Below, piece by piece: positions 10,048 to 18,887 of a stretch of DNA of 64,000 nt. Position 1 is the stretch's first letter. The number at the start of each line of letters is the position of its first letter. Under the pieces are notes generated by a model. The model worked only from the letters and a program-made list of their open reading frames with translations, was not told where the DNA came from and searched no databases. A program made the translations under genes and the position numbers. The stretch comes from Mycobacterium gordonae (GTDB lineage Bacteria > Actinomycetota > Actinomycetes > Mycobacteriales > Mycobacteriaceae): NCBI RefSeq assembly GCF_017086405.1, contig NZ_CP070973.1:2418001-2482000 (forward strand), in the 5' to 3' direction.

Positions 10048-10111
10048 ATTTCGCTCAGTGTTCGCCGGGCGCTGCCGCACCTGGCTGCACCGAGATGGTT
10101 ACCATCGCTAA

Positions 10112-11806
10112 ATGGCGTTGGCCAGCGGCGCAAATTTTGCCGGTTACACCGTTGTTCGGATGTTGAGATCATCGGCGACTGGCGAGCTGTACCTGGCCCA
10201 GCGCCCGGACCTGCCTGGGTGGCGGGCGCTGAAGATCCTCCCAGTCAGGCTGTGGGCGGACGAGGAATTCCGTGCTCGGTTTCACCGCGAGACCCAGAGT
10301 GTGGCGACGCTGTTCCACGTCAACATCGTCGAGCTGCACGAGCGCGGCGAGCACGACGGGCGGCTTTGGGCCGCAATGGATTACGTTGACGGCAGCGATG
10401 TGGCCAAGTTGATGGCAGACCGCTTTCCCGCGGTGCTGCCGGTCGACGAGGCGGTTGCGATCGTCACCGCCGCGGCGGCAGGCCTTGACTTCGCCCACCA
10501 GCGCGGCGTGCTGCACCGCGACGTGCGGCCCGGCAACCTTCTGCTGACCACCTCCGGTACTGGCGAGTCGCGAATCATGCTGTGTGACTTCGGGTTACAG
10601 CGTCCGCCGGGTGAGGCCGGCTATGCCGCCCCGGAGGAGTCAACGGGTGTGCCGTGCGACGGCCGCGCCGATCAGTACGCGTTGGCGGCCACCGCGATGC
10701 ACCTGTTCACCGGGACGCCGCCGGCACATCCGAACCCGCCCAGGCTCAGTGAGCTGCGTCCGGATCTGGTCCGGCTCGACGAGGTGCTCGGCAGGGCGTT
10801 GGCTGACAACCCGGCGGATCGGTTCGTAAGTTGTCGCGAGTTTGCCGCTGCGCTCGCCGAGCGAGCCGGGATCGCCGAGCGCGGCCCGCAGGCGGCCGGG
10901 ACTTCCGCCACGCAGCCGGCCGTCGAGCCTGCCTATGTCGTCGACTACCCCGTCTACGCCTGGCCGGAAGCGGCTCCCCCGGAGCACGTTCCGGGACCCG
11001 CCTCCGACCCGTCGGGGGGACTTCTGCGATCAGCGGCGGGTTCGATGGCCCGGCGGTTGGACGCGTTCTCCAGTGGCGCCCGCAAGGCGAGGAGGTTCGG
11101 GCCGCGCCGGATCATGATCGGTGCTGTCGCGGTGCTGTTGCTGGGGGGCTTGTTGGCAGCGGGCATCGCGATCGGGCGCAGGACCACCCCGACCCCGCAG
11201 GCAGATGGCCCGGTGACCGCCTCGAGCGTCACCACGAGCAGCGCTGCGGCGGTGGCCCCGCGTCCGCTGGACGGCACCTACCGAATCGAAGTGCAACGCT
11301 CCCGACAGACCTTCGACACCACGCCGACCCCGCAGCCGCCGGACGTCGAGACCTGGTGGGCGATCCGCTCCTCATGTACCCCAACCCGCTGCCTGGCCGC
11401 GGCGACGCTGCTCGACGACAGCGACCATGCCCGGGAAAAGTCGCCGGACGTGCACCCGCTGCTGCTGGAGTTCATCGACGGCCAGTGGCGATCCCGGGCG
11501 GAGACCACCAAGTTTCCCTGCATCGGTCCCAATGGTCAGGCGAGCGCCCAGACCACCATCCAGGTGCTGACGCTGCAGCCGCAACCGGAAGGCGATCTCG
11601 TCGGAGAGATGGCCGTCACGGTTAAGACCAACGAGTGCAATCAGTTGGGCGGCCTCATCCGCATACCCACCGTGGCCAGCCGCGATGGTGGTATCCCGCC
11701 GGCGGTGAACGTGCCCGACCCCGTGAGGACCCCCGCGATGACGCCACCGGCAACGACGGCGACCACGCAAACGCCCAGCACGGGGCCCCCGAGACCGGGC
11801 GGCTGA
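10112..11806 (+). CDS. pknI: Transmembrane Ser/Thr protein kinase PknI
   Basis: The 564-residue protein has an N-terminal kinase domain (about 10-255), a proline/alanine-rich juxtamembrane stretch, one membrane helix (about 334-355) and an extracytoplasmic C-terminal domain of about 200 residues. Visible kinase residues are Lys41 (RALKIL), Glu60, the catalytic loop HRDVRPGN (135-142), DFG (159-161) and APE (173-175). Oddities are a nucleotide loop without the usual GxGxxG, arginine in place of the catalytic-loop lysine (HRDVRP rather than HRDVKP), and a very short activation segment between DFG and APE that has no serine or threonine. Context between two amidohydrolase genes matches M. tuberculosis pknI, where the kinase is linked to intracellular growth and division. 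Confidence 0.93.
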   Translation: MALASGANFAGYTVVRMLRSSATGELYLAQRPDLPGWRALKILPVRLWADEEFRARFHRETQSVATLFHVNIVELHERGEHDGRLWAAMDYVDGSDVAKLMADRFPAVLPVDEAVAIVTAAAAGLDFAHQRGVLHRDVRPGNLLLTTSGTGESRIMLCDFGLQRPPGEAGYAAPEESTGVPCDGRADQYALAATAMHLFTGTPPAHPNPPRLSELRPDLVRLDEVLGRALADNPADRFVSCREFAAALAERAGIAERGPQAAGTSATQPAVEPAYVVDYPVYAWPEAAPPEHVPGPASDPSGGLLRSAAGSMARRLDAFSSGARKARRFGPRRIMIGAVAVLLLGGLLAAGIAIGRRTTPTPQADGPVTASSVTTSSAAAVAPRPLDGTYRIEVQRSRQTFDTTPTPQPPDVETWWAIRSSCTPTRCLAAATLLDDSDHAREKSPDVHPLLLEFIDGQWRSRAETTKFPCIGPNGQASAQTTIQVLTLQPQPEGDLVGEMAVTVKTNECNQLGGLIRIPTVASRDGGIPPAVNVPDPVRTPAMTPPATTATTQTPSTGPPRPGG

Positions 11807-11884
11807 GCACTCCGGGAATAAAAGATTGCGAGCATTCGCTATCTATGTTAGTTTCAAGTCAAGCTCATTCGACTTGGAGGAACT

Positions 11885-13672
11885 GTGACTTACGACGTGA
11901 TCGTCCGTGACGGCCTGTGGCTTGACGGAACAGGTGCCAAACCCCGGATCCGGACGCTGGGCATACGCGATGGCATGGTGGCCACGGTTTCGGCCGGACC
12001 GCTGGATGCGACCGGATGTCCGGAGGTGATCGACGCGGCGGGAAAGTGGATCGCACCCGGATTCATCGACGTGCACACCCACTACGACGCCGAGATCCTG
12101 CTCGACCCGGGCCTGCGGGAATCGGTACGCCACGGTGTCACCACGCTGCTGTTGGGCAACTGCTCGCTGTCGACGGTCTACGCCAACTCCGAAGACGCCG
12201 CCGACCTGTTCAGTCGGGTTGAGGCGGTGCCGCGCGACTTCGTGTTGAGAACGCTGCACGACAACAGGACCTGGTCGTCGCCGGCGGAGTACATCGCCGC
12301 TCTCGACGCCCTTCCGCTGGGGCCCAACGTGAGCTCAATGCTCGGCCACTCGGACCTGCGGGCCTCGGTGCTGGGCCTTGAACGCGCCACCGACGACACC
12401 GTGCGGCCGACCGATGCCGAACTGGAGACGATGGCCCGACTGCTCGACGAGGCGCTGGACGCCGGCATGCTGGGCATGTCGGGGATGGACGCACCGATCG
12501 ACAAATTGGACGGCGACCGTTTCCGCTCGCGGGCGCTGCCTTCCACCTTCGCGACGTGGCGTGAGCGGCGCCGGCTGATCGAGGTGCTCCGGAAACGCGG
12601 ACGCATCCTGCAGAGTGCGCCCAACGTCAACAGCTCGGTGTCCCCGCTGATGTTCTTTCTCACCAGCAGCCGAATTCTCAACCGGAACAGGGGAGTCCGG
12701 ATGAGCATGTTGGTGTCGGCGGACGCCAAGTCGATGCCGCTGGCCGTGCACGTGTTCGGGCGAGGTACCCGGTTGCTCAACAAGCTGCTGCGCGCCAGCG
12801 TTCGTTTCCAGCACCTCCCGGTGCCGTTCGAATTATATTCCGATGGAATCGATCTGCCGGTCTTCGAAGAATTCGGCGCCGGAACGGCCGCACTGCATCT
12901 GCGAGATCAGTTGCAGCGCAACGAGTTGCTGGCTGATCAAGAGTACCGCCGTCGGTTCCGGCGGCAGTTCGACCGCCGCAAGCTCGGGCCGTCGCTGTGG
13001 CACCGTGATTTTCACGACGCAGTGATCGTGGAGTGCCCCGATGAGTCGTTGATCGGCAAGAGCTTTGGTGCAATCGCCGACGAGCGTGGGCTGCATCCGC
13101 TGGACGCGTTCCTCGACATTCTCGTCGACAACGGTGAGCGCAACGTGCGCTGGACCACCACCGTCGCCAACCACCGGCCCAGGCAACTTGACATATTGGC
13201 CGCCGACCCGAGCATCCACATGGGCTTCTCCGACGCCGGCGCACACCTGCGCAACATGGCCTTCTACAACTTCCCCCTGCGATTGCTCAAGCGGGTACAT
13301 GAGGCGCAGCAGGCGGGCAGGCCGTTCTTGACTACCGAGCGAGCGATCTACCGCCTCACGGCGGAGGTGGCCGAGTGGTTCGGCATCGACGCCGGCACGT
13401 TGCGCGAAGGTGACCGTGCGGATTTCGTGGTGATCGACCCCGCTCACCTGGACAGCTCGGTGGACGGCTACCACGAGGCGGCGGTGCCCTTCTACGGCGG
13501 CCTGCGACGCATGGTCAACCGCAACGACGCGACCGTGGTGGCCACGGCCGTGGGCGGCGCCGTCGTCTACCGCAACGGGGAGTTCCGCGAGGGCTTCGGT
13601 CAGACCGTGAAGTCGGGCCGTTACCTGCGCGCGGGCGAGCACCAGTCGGCAGCGTTGAGCGGGTCAGCCTGA
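11885..13672 (+). CDS. N-acyl-D-amino-acid deacylase-type amidohydrolase (Rv2913c homolog)
   Basis: The 595-residue protein starts at GTG, eight bases after a good ribosome-binding site (TTGGAGGA). It belongs to the amidohydrolase superfamily: HxH metal motif in DVHTHYDAEIL, a conserved GNCSLS strand, GHSDLR, and FSDAGAHLRNM with the metal-binding aspartate and histidine near the C-terminus, followed by a final beta-sandwich part (DRADFVVIDPAHL). Such enzymes remove acyl groups from D-amino acids, and the M. tuberculosis ortholog carries the same annotation; the real substrate is not settled. It forms a tight pair with the TetR gene, one base apart, so that regulator probably controls it. Confidence 0.92.
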   Translation: MTYDVIVRDGLWLDGTGAKPRIRTLGIRDGMVATVSAGPLDATGCPEVIDAAGKWIAPGFIDVHTHYDAEILLDPGLRESVRHGVTTLLLGNCSLSTVYANSEDAADLFSRVEAVPRDFVLRTLHDNRTWSSPAEYIAALDALPLGPNVSSMLGHSDLRASVLGLERATDDTVRPTDAELETMARLLDEALDAGMLGMSGMDAPIDKLDGDRFRSRALPSTFATWRERRRLIEVLRKRGRILQSAPNVNSSVSPLMFFLTSSRILNRNRGVRMSMLVSADAKSMPLAVHVFGRGTRLLNKLLRASVRFQHLPVPFELYSDGIDLPVFEEFGAGTAALHLRDQLQRNELLADQEYRRRFRRQFDRRKLGPSLWHRDFHDAVIVECPDESLIGKSFGAIADERGLHPLDAFLDILVDNGERNVRWTTTVANHRPRQLDILAADPSIHMGFSDAGAHLRNMAFYNFPLRLLKRVHEAQQAGRPFLTTERAIYRLTAEVAEWFGIDAGTLREGDRADFVVIDPAHLDSSVDGYHEAAVPFYGGLRRMVNRNDATVVATAVGGAVVYRNGEFREGFGQTVKSGRYLRAGEHQSAALSGSA

Positions 13673-13673
13673 A

Positions 13674-14279
13674 ATGGCCCGGACCCAGCAGCAACGCCGC
13701 GAGGAGACCGTCGGCCGGCTTCTGCAGGCCTGTATCGACACCATCGTCGAGGTCGGATATGCCCGTACCTCGGCCGCTCTGATCACCAACCGGGCCGGAG
13801 TATCGGTGGGCGCCCTGTTCCGTCACTTCGAGACGATGGGTGACTTCATGGCGGCCACCGCATCAGAGGTGCTACGCCGACAACTGGAAATCTTCACCAA
13901 GCAGGTCGCGGAGATCCCGGCCGACCGGTCGGCGCCGGAAGCCGTGCTGGGCATCCTGCACGACGTCACGACCAGCCCGACCCACGCCGTGCTTTACGAA
14001 CTGTTGGTCGCTGCGCGCACCGACGAGAAGCTGCGAGGCACTTTGCAGCACGAGCTGGGCCAGTATTCGGCAAAGCTCGACGAAGTGGCGCGGGAAATGC
14101 CCGGCGCGGACGGCTTCGTGAACGACTCCCTCCCGGTGGTGGTGGCGTTGCTGACCAACCTCTTCGACGGTGCCGCCGTCGTGGAGGGGGTGCTCCCGCG
14201 ACCTGAGATCTCCGAGCGCAGGATTCCAGTGTTGAGTGCGCTGATCGCGGCGGTGTGGCGGGACCCTACTTCTGCCTGA
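13674..14279 (+). CDS. TetR-family transcriptional regulator (Rv2912c homolog)
   Basis: The 201-residue protein opens with a typical TetR DNA-binding domain: a charged helix (QQRREETVGRLL), then a helix-turn-helix (YARTSAALITNRAGVSVGAL) and the closing FRHFETMGDF. The remaining 150 residues form the variable ligand-binding and dimer domain. It starts one base after the stop of the amidohydrolase and is probably co-transcribed with it. The likely targets are the operon itself and its neighbours; the ligand is unknown. Confidence 0.93.
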   Translation: MARTQQQRREETVGRLLQACIDTIVEVGYARTSAALITNRAGVSVGALFRHFETMGDFMAATASEVLRRQLEIFTKQVAEIPADRSAPEAVLGILHDVTTSPTHAVLYELLVAARTDEKLRGTLQHELGQYSAKLDEVAREMPGADGFVNDSLPVVVALLTNLFDGAAVVEGVLPRPEISERRIPVLSALIAAVWRDPTSA

Positions 14280-14315
14280 CCCCCGAAGCCCCGGCAAGCC
14301 GAAGACGTAGAACGT

Positions 14316-14373
14316 CGAGCAGACGCAAAGTCACACAATCGCAAGCGATCTGAGGTGACTTTGCGTCTGCTCG
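14316..14373. terminator. Perfect 19-bp inverted repeat, probable bidirectional terminator
   Basis: The arms 14316-14334 (CGAGCAGACGCAAAGTCAC) and 14355-14373 are perfect reverse complements, with a 20-base loop that itself contains ATCGC-AA-GCGAT. It lies in the 112-bp gap between two convergent genes (TetR and the methyltransferase), where a shared terminator is expected. No U-tract follows, as is common in mycobacteria. The arm sequence may also belong to an interspersed repeat family. Confidence 0.7.
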
Positions 14374-14391
14374 TGGCTCATTACGGTGGCG

Positions 14392-15255
14392 CTATTTCTG
14401 CAAGGTGAACTGATTGACGTCGATGTAGCCGGCCCGGAAAAGGTCGGCGCAGCCGGTCAGGTAGTGCATATAGCGGTCGTAGATCTCTTCGGACTGGATC
14501 TGGATCGCTTGATCCCGGTGCGCCTCGAGGGCTTGCGCCCACAGATCGAGAGTGCGGGCGTAGTGCAGTTGCAGTGACTTATTGCGGGTCAGCGTGAAAC
14601 CCGCACTGGCCGAATGCTCTTCGACCATCTCTACGATCGGCGGGGCGCCACCCGGGAAGATTTGAGTCTTGATGAAGTGGAAGAACCGGATCACCCGCAA
14701 CGTGAGAGGTAGACCGCGATCGGTCATCTGCTGCTTGGTGAAGCCGGTGATCGTGTGCAGCATCATCACACCGTCGGCGGGCAGGATCTGGTGAGCCTTC
14801 GCGAAAAAGTCGGCATGCCGGTCGTGACCGAAATGCTCGAAGGCGCCAATCGACACGATGCGGTCGACGGGCTCGTCGAACTGTTCCCAGCCCTGCAACA
14901 GCACGCGTCTGGTGCGCGGACTGTCCAGCTGGTCGAACGACCTCTGCACATGAGCCGCTTGATTCTTGGACAGCGTCAGGCCGACCACGTTGACATCGTG
15001 CTGTTCGATGGCCCGACGCAGCGTGGCGCCCCAGCCGCAGCCCACGTCGAGCAGCGTCATCCCGGGCTGCAGACCCAGTTTGCCCAGAGACAGGTCGATC
15101 TTGGCCAGCTGCGCCTGTTCGAGGGTCATATCCGCGCGCTCGAAGAACGCGCAACTGTAGGTCTGAGTCGGATCCAGAAACAGCTGGAAAAACTCGTCAG
15201 ACAGGTCGTAGTGCGCTTGCACATCCTCGAAATGTGGCATCAGGCCGTCAACCAT
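14392..15255 (-). CDS. Cyclopropane mycolic acid synthase family methyltransferase (PcaA/UmaA-like)
   Basis: From the ATG at 15255 the protein has 287 residues, the normal length for this family; an ATG at 15240 also fits and an open extension to 15429 looks non-coding. Family marks are FEDVQAHYDLSDEFF, QTYSCAFFE, the SAM motif LLDVGCGWGATLRRAIE, VVGLTLSKNQAAH, GWEQFDEPVDRIVSIGAFEHFGH and the end GYIDVNQFTLQK. Such enzymes add methylene or methyl groups to double bonds of meromycolic acids. The middle and end most resemble PcaA/UmaA as I remember them. I recall no such gene between Rv2912c and dacB2 in H37Rv, so it is an orphan copy here. Confidence 0.9.
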   Translation of the reverse strand: MVDGLMPHFEDVQAHYDLSDEFFQLFLDPTQTYSCAFFERADMTLEQAQLAKIDLSLGKLGLQPGMTLLDVGCGWGATLRRAIEQHDVNVVGLTLSKNQAAHVQRSFDQLDSPRTRRVLLQGWEQFDEPVDRIVSIGAFEHFGHDRHADFFAKAHQILPADGVMMLHTITGFTKQQMTDRGLPLTLRVIRFFHFIKTQIFPGGAPPIVEMVEEHSASAGFTLTRNKSLQLHYARTLDLWAQALEAHRDQAIQIQSEEIYDRYMHYLTGCADLFRAGYIDVNQFTLQK

Positions 15256-15343
15256 AAGGCTGGTCAGGCTACCCCGGCGGACGCGTCCCGGTCGCAGAAA
15301 ACGCCGCGGCGATGCTTTGCTGTGACCGGAGCGTGCCCGGCTG

Positions 15344-16222
15344 TCACAGGGAGCCGATACCGGCCTGCGGGCCGAGCGCGAAACCCCAGTCGAGAAGGCT
15401 GGCCGCTTGGTCCCAGTACGTCGGTCCACCCTCCTTGACTAGCCCGTACATCATGGCGATCACCAGCCGGCGCCCACCACGGGCCGCCGCCCCGACGAAA
15501 GTCTTGCGGGCGGCGTTGGTGAAACCGGTCTTGCCGCCGATGGCACCGGGATAGCGCGCGAGCAGCTCATCCTGGTTCAGGATCGGTTGATCGCCGTTCT
15601 CGCCGGGAAACATCGCGGACGGCTCTGCGGTGATGCTGGCAAATGTCGGGTTGGCCATCGCCGCGCGGAAGATCACTGCGAGGTCGTGTGCCGTCGACCA
15701 GCCGGACCCGTCGGGCCCGTCCAAACCGGACGGGGTCGCCGCGTGGGTGTTCGACGCGCCCAGCGATGCGGCCTTCGCGTTCATCTTGGCCACGGTGACC
15801 TCTTGGCCGCCCAGCATGTCGGCCAGCGTGTTGGCCGCGTCGTTGCCCGACACCAGCAGCAGGCCGTCGAGCAGTTGGCGCGCCGTGTAGCTGTGGCCGA
15901 CTTTCACCCCGACGCAGTTGCATTCCACCGCGGTGTCCGTGAAGTCGGCGACAACGGTGGAGTTCAGCGGTATGTCATCGAGCACCACCAGCGCCAACAA
16001 CACCTTGATGGTGCTCGCAGGCGGATGGGCGACGTTCTGCTCGCGACCGGCCAGCACCTGACCGCTGTCCATATCGGCGACGATCCAGGTCTGTGCGGGG
16101 CCGTCGGGGATCGGCAACGAACCCGCTGCCTGCTGGACATCGGTGTCCGCTCTGACGACGGGGGTCGCACCGAGGCAGGTGACTCCGAGCAGGGCAGCGG
16201 CGATGGCCATGAGCTTTCGCAT
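15344..16222 (-). CDS. dacB2: D-alanyl-D-alanine carboxypeptidase DacB2
   Basis: The 292-residue protein has an N-terminal signal sequence (about residues 1-25, ending near VVRADTD) and the three motifs of class A low-molecular-weight penicillin-binding proteins: SxxK as Ser70-T-I-Lys73, SGN at 124-126 and KTG at 230-232. It trims the terminal D-alanine of peptidoglycan stem peptides outside the membrane. Two cysteines flank an asparagine (CNC, 100-102) and could form a disulfide. It corresponds to Rv2911. It is read in the same direction as the upstream-inserted methyltransferase, with an 88-bp gap between them. Confidence 0.94.
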   Translation of the reverse strand: MRKLMAIAAALLGVTCLGATPVVRADTDVQQAAGSLPIPDGPAQTWIVADMDSGQVLAGREQNVAHPPASTIKVLLALVVLDDIPLNSTVVADFTDTAVECNCVGVKVGHSYTARQLLDGLLLVSGNDAANTLADMLGGQEVTVAKMNAKAASLGASNTHAATPSGLDGPDGSGWSTAHDLAVIFRAAMANPTFASITAEPSAMFPGENGDQPILNQDELLARYPGAIGGKTGFTNAARKTFVGAAARGGRRLVIAMMYGLVKEGGPTYWDQAASLLDWGFALGPQAGIGSL

Positions 16223-16675
16223 GGGGGCAAATTTTAACTTCTGCCGCGGGCCGTGACCATCTCGGGCAGTCGCGCTATTGGCGACGATATGGCACTCGCG
16301 CCTGGGTCAGCTCCATTGCAGGCGGGCCGACCGGTAACGGACGGGCTGCATTTCACCGCCAGTCGTATCTTGAAGTATTGTGTGTGCCGTAACTGTGTTG
16401 CGATGATAATGCCGAATGGATTGACAGATGTCCATAGGGTGCTTGTCAATTGGCCGGCAGAACTGGCACGGCTGGTCGCAAACATACGATAGCCGTTGCC
16501 TTTTCCCGTATCATGGGAGTTGAAGAATATTCATCAATTTCTTTATGGATCCGGTCTGCGGACTTTCTCCGAATGACCCATTGTTTTCGGAAATCGGCTA
16601 CCCTTCAAAACGTTATTGTGAGCTTCTCTGTCGTGTTATCTATGGCGATCCAGCGTGAGTTGATGGAGTACGGCA
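16223..16675. other. AT-rich intergenic spacer upstream of a broken PE_PGRS gene
   Basis: This 453-bp stretch holds no convincing gene. From about 16370 to 16650 the composition is clearly lower in GC than its neighbours (roughly half GC against about two thirds elsewhere by eye). It contains promoter-like strings such as TTGACA at about 16422 and several TATCAT/TTATCT elements. It divides dacB2 from the PE pseudogene, which are transcribed divergently. Low-GC leaders of this kind are common before PE/PPE genes. Confidence 0.5.
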
Positions 16676-17338
16676 ATGTCGCACGTATTTGTCGGTTCGG
16701 GTGCATTCGAGGCGGCCGCAGCTGATGTGATCAGGCTGGGTACGGGTTTGAGTGCCGCGAACCGCTGCGCCGCCGGCCCGACGGTGAGGGTGGTGGCTGC
16801 GGCTGGCGATGAGGTGTCGGCGGCCATTGCTGAGTTGTTCGCCGAGCAGGGCCGGCAGTATCAGGCGCTGAGTCGTGAGGTGGAGGCGTTTGAGCTGCGG
16901 TTGGTGCAGTTGTTGCAGGGCGCGGCGCACAGTTACGCCAGTGCTGAAGCGGTAAACGCTGAGATGATGCAGCAGTTGAGTCAGGCGACGCCAGTGTCAT
17001 CAATGGGCCAAGTCAGGCGCTGACTGGTCGTCCGTTGATTGGCAATGGGGTTGACGGTGCTGCGGGTACCGGTCAAGACGGTGGTGCCGGGGGATGGTTG
17101 TGGGGTAGCGCCGGCGGTGATGGTGGTGTGGGCGGTGTTGGTGGTGTCGGTGGTGACGGTGGTGACGGTGGTGACGGTGGGGCCAATATGCAGATGTTGT
17201 TCGGTCACGGCGACCACACCAGAGGGGACCCAGGTTTTGGGTACCGCTGGCGGCACCGGCAGCCCAGGTAGTCAAGACGGCACCGGCGGCTCTGGCGGTT
17301 CTGGCGGTTCCGGTGGCATCGGCGGGCTGAACACCTGA
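16676..17338 (+). pseudogene. Degenerate PE_PGRS gene with two frameshifts
   Basis: Codons from 16676 give an N-terminal PE domain (MSHVFVGSGAFEAAAADVI, AAGDEVSAAIAELF, and the secretion motif YASAE), but the frame hits a stop at 17021-17023. The expected PE-to-PGRS junction ([19 protein letters not shown]) is present in another frame from 17002 and continues as glycine-rich repeats to about 17200. The original frame then takes over again ([17 protein letters not shown]) and ends at 17338. So two compensating shifts break a short PE_PGRS gene. A sequencing error is less likely because two separate shifts are needed. Confidence 0.85.
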
Positions 17339-17431
17339 CCACGTCCCTGCCGTGGGTCTCCGGTGACGAGATGGCGTCGCCTTCCTGACGCCGGTACCGG
17401 CACCCACCGGTGAGCGGTGTTCAATCGAGAC

Positions 17432-17851
17432 ATGTTGAGCCTGGAAGAGATCTCCGACCGTCTGGAGATCCAACAGCTATTGGTGGATTACTCCACCGCC
17501 ATCGACCAACGGCGATTCGACGACCTGGACAACGTGTTCACCACCGACGCCTACATCGATTACACGGCCCTCGGCGGTATCGCTGGCCAGTACCCAGAGG
17601 TCAAGAAGTGGCTGTCGGAGGTGTTGCCGAACTTCCCGGTGTATTCGCACATGCTGGGCAACTTTTCGGTGCGCATTGACGGCGACACCGCGTCGTCGAG
17701 GGTGATCTGCTTCAACCCGATGGTGCTCGGCGGCGAGAAGGAGCAGATTCTGTTCTGTGGACTCTGGTACGACGACGAGTTCGTACGCACACCCGAGGGC
17801 TGGCGCATGACGCGTCGAGTCGAGACCAAGACGTTTCAGAAGGTGATGTAG
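17432..17851 (+). CDS. SnoaL/NTF2-like domain protein (Rv2910c homolog)
   Basis: The 139-residue protein is a compact NTF2-like fold: N-terminal helices (LSLEEISDRLEIQQLLVDYS, then RRFDDLDNVFT), then strands with FSVRIDGDTASSRVICFNPM and a final YDDEFVRTPEGWRMTRRVE. This is the SnoaL-like/nuclear-transport-factor-2 pattern found in small dehydratases, isomerases and proteins of unknown function. I chose the ATG at 17432; a GTG at 17417 would add five residues. The next gene is rpsP, as in M. tuberculosis. The substrate is not known. Confidence 0.9.
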   Translation: MLSLEEISDRLEIQQLLVDYSTAIDQRRFDDLDNVFTTDAYIDYTALGGIAGQYPEVKKWLSEVLPNFPVYSHMLGNFSVRIDGDTASSRVICFNPMVLGGEKEQILFCGLWYDDEFVRTPEGWRMTRRVETKTFQKVM

Positions 17852-18161
17852 CCGGCGGGCCAGTTACCGCCGTCGCCGAGATTGCCGGCAGGGTTGTGTC
17901 CTCGGCCGCGAACACGACCACGATGGCAATCTGGGCGCAGCACGCCGCGCCGCAATGGCGGCGACCCGCGGCGCCCGGCTCCGCCACGCAGCGATCGCCA
18001 CGGCAATTTCCGCGGGACAACCCTGTTCTGGCACAATGGGCCGCTGTCCGCTCCGCGATCACGATCGTCGGGTGGTCACACACGCGAGGCGAAACCGGAC
18101 CCGGGCATCCCGCCCCGGTCGCTGAATTGCAGCGTGACACCAACAGGAGAATCGCTTAACC
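17852..18161 (+). promoter_or_regulatory. rpsP upstream region with CTGGCACAAT promoter motif
   Basis: No gene is seen in these 310 bp. A candidate -10 element CACAAT lies at 18032-18037 inside CCCTGTTCTGGCACAATGGGCC, with TGG just upstream acting as a possible extended -10. Nearly the same string precedes rplS at 21240-21249, which supports a shared promoter for ribosomal protein genes. About 120 nt of leader would precede the rpsP start, which has the ribosome-binding site AACAGGAGA. Confidence 0.55.
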
Positions 18162-18626
18162 ATGGCTGTGAAGATCAAGCTGACCCGGCTTGGCAAGATC
18201 CGCAATCCCCAGTACCGCATCGCTGTCGCCGATGCGCGCACCCGTCGCGACGGTCGCTCTATCGAGGTCATCGGCCGCTACCACCCCAAGGAAGAGCCGA
18301 GCCTGATCGAGATCGACTCCGAGCGCGCGCAGTACTGGCTGGGTGTCGGCGCCCAGCCCACCGAGCCCGTCCTCAAGCTGCTCAAGATCACCGGTGACTG
18401 GCAGAAGTTCAAGGGCCTGCCCGGCGCCGAGGGCCGTCTGAAGGTCAAGCCGGCCAAGCCCAGCAAGCTCGAGCTGTTCAACGCCGCGCTGGCGGCCGCC
18501 GACGGCGGACCCACCACCGATGCCACCAAGCCGAAGAAGAAGTCCGCTCCGAAGAAGGCCGCCAAGGGCGAGGAGGCCGAGGCGCCGGCCGAAGCGGCCG
18601 AAACGTCCGAATCCACCGAAAGCTGA
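18162..18626 (+). CDS. rpsP: 30S ribosomal protein bS16
   Basis: The 154-residue protein starts [20 protein letters not shown], an S16 signature, and contains [28 protein letters not shown]. The S16 core ends near residue 85; the rest is an alanine-, lysine- and glutamate-rich extension typical of mycobacterial S16 (the M. tuberculosis protein is about 162 residues). It assembles early into the 30S subunit. It heads the conserved operon rpsP-khpA-rimM-trmD. Confidence 0.97.
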   Translation: MAVKIKLTRLGKIRNPQYRIAVADARTRRDGRSIEVIGRYHPKEEPSLIEIDSERAQYWLGVGAQPTEPVLKLLKITGDWQKFKGLPGAEGRLKVKPAKPSKLELFNAALAAADGGPTTDATKPKKKSAPKKAAKGEEAEAPAEAAETSESTES

Positions 18627-18634
18627 TCGGCGCC

Positions 18635-18877
18635 GTGAGCACCGTCGTGGTCGACGCCGTCGAACACCTGGTCCGGGGCATCGTCGACAACCCGGACGAT
18701 GTCCGGGTGGATCTGGTGACCAGCCGTCGTGGGCGCACAGTCGAGGTTCACGTCCATCCCGACGACCTGGGCAAGGTGATCGGTCGGGGTGGACGAACCG
18801 CCACCGCGCTGCGCACCCTGGTCGCCGGTATCGGTGGCCGCGGAATCCGCGTCGACGTGGTGGACACCGACCAGTAG
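18635..18877 (+). CDS. khpA: KH-domain RNA-binding protein KhpA
   Basis: The 80-residue protein starts at GTG eight bases after rpsP. It is a single KH domain with the GxxG loop in the form [15 protein letters not shown] and the downstream strand [12 protein letters not shown]. KhpA-type proteins bind RNA and, in firmicutes, act with KhpB in cell-length control; the mycobacterial role is not settled. It corresponds to Rv2908c, and placement between rpsP and rimM is conserved in actinobacteria. Confidence 0.93.
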   Translation: MSTVVVDAVEHLVRGIVDNPDDVRVDLVTSRRGRTVEVHVHPDDLGKVIGRGGRTATALRTLVAGIGGRGIRVDVVDTDQ

Positions 18878-18887
18878 CAGCGCTCAG

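Noticed and set aside
15256..15429. N-terminal extension of the mycolate methyltransferase overlapping dacB2
   Set aside because: It overlaps the dacB2 coding end and is Arg/Ser-rich with no family similarity; the family length fits the start at 15255.
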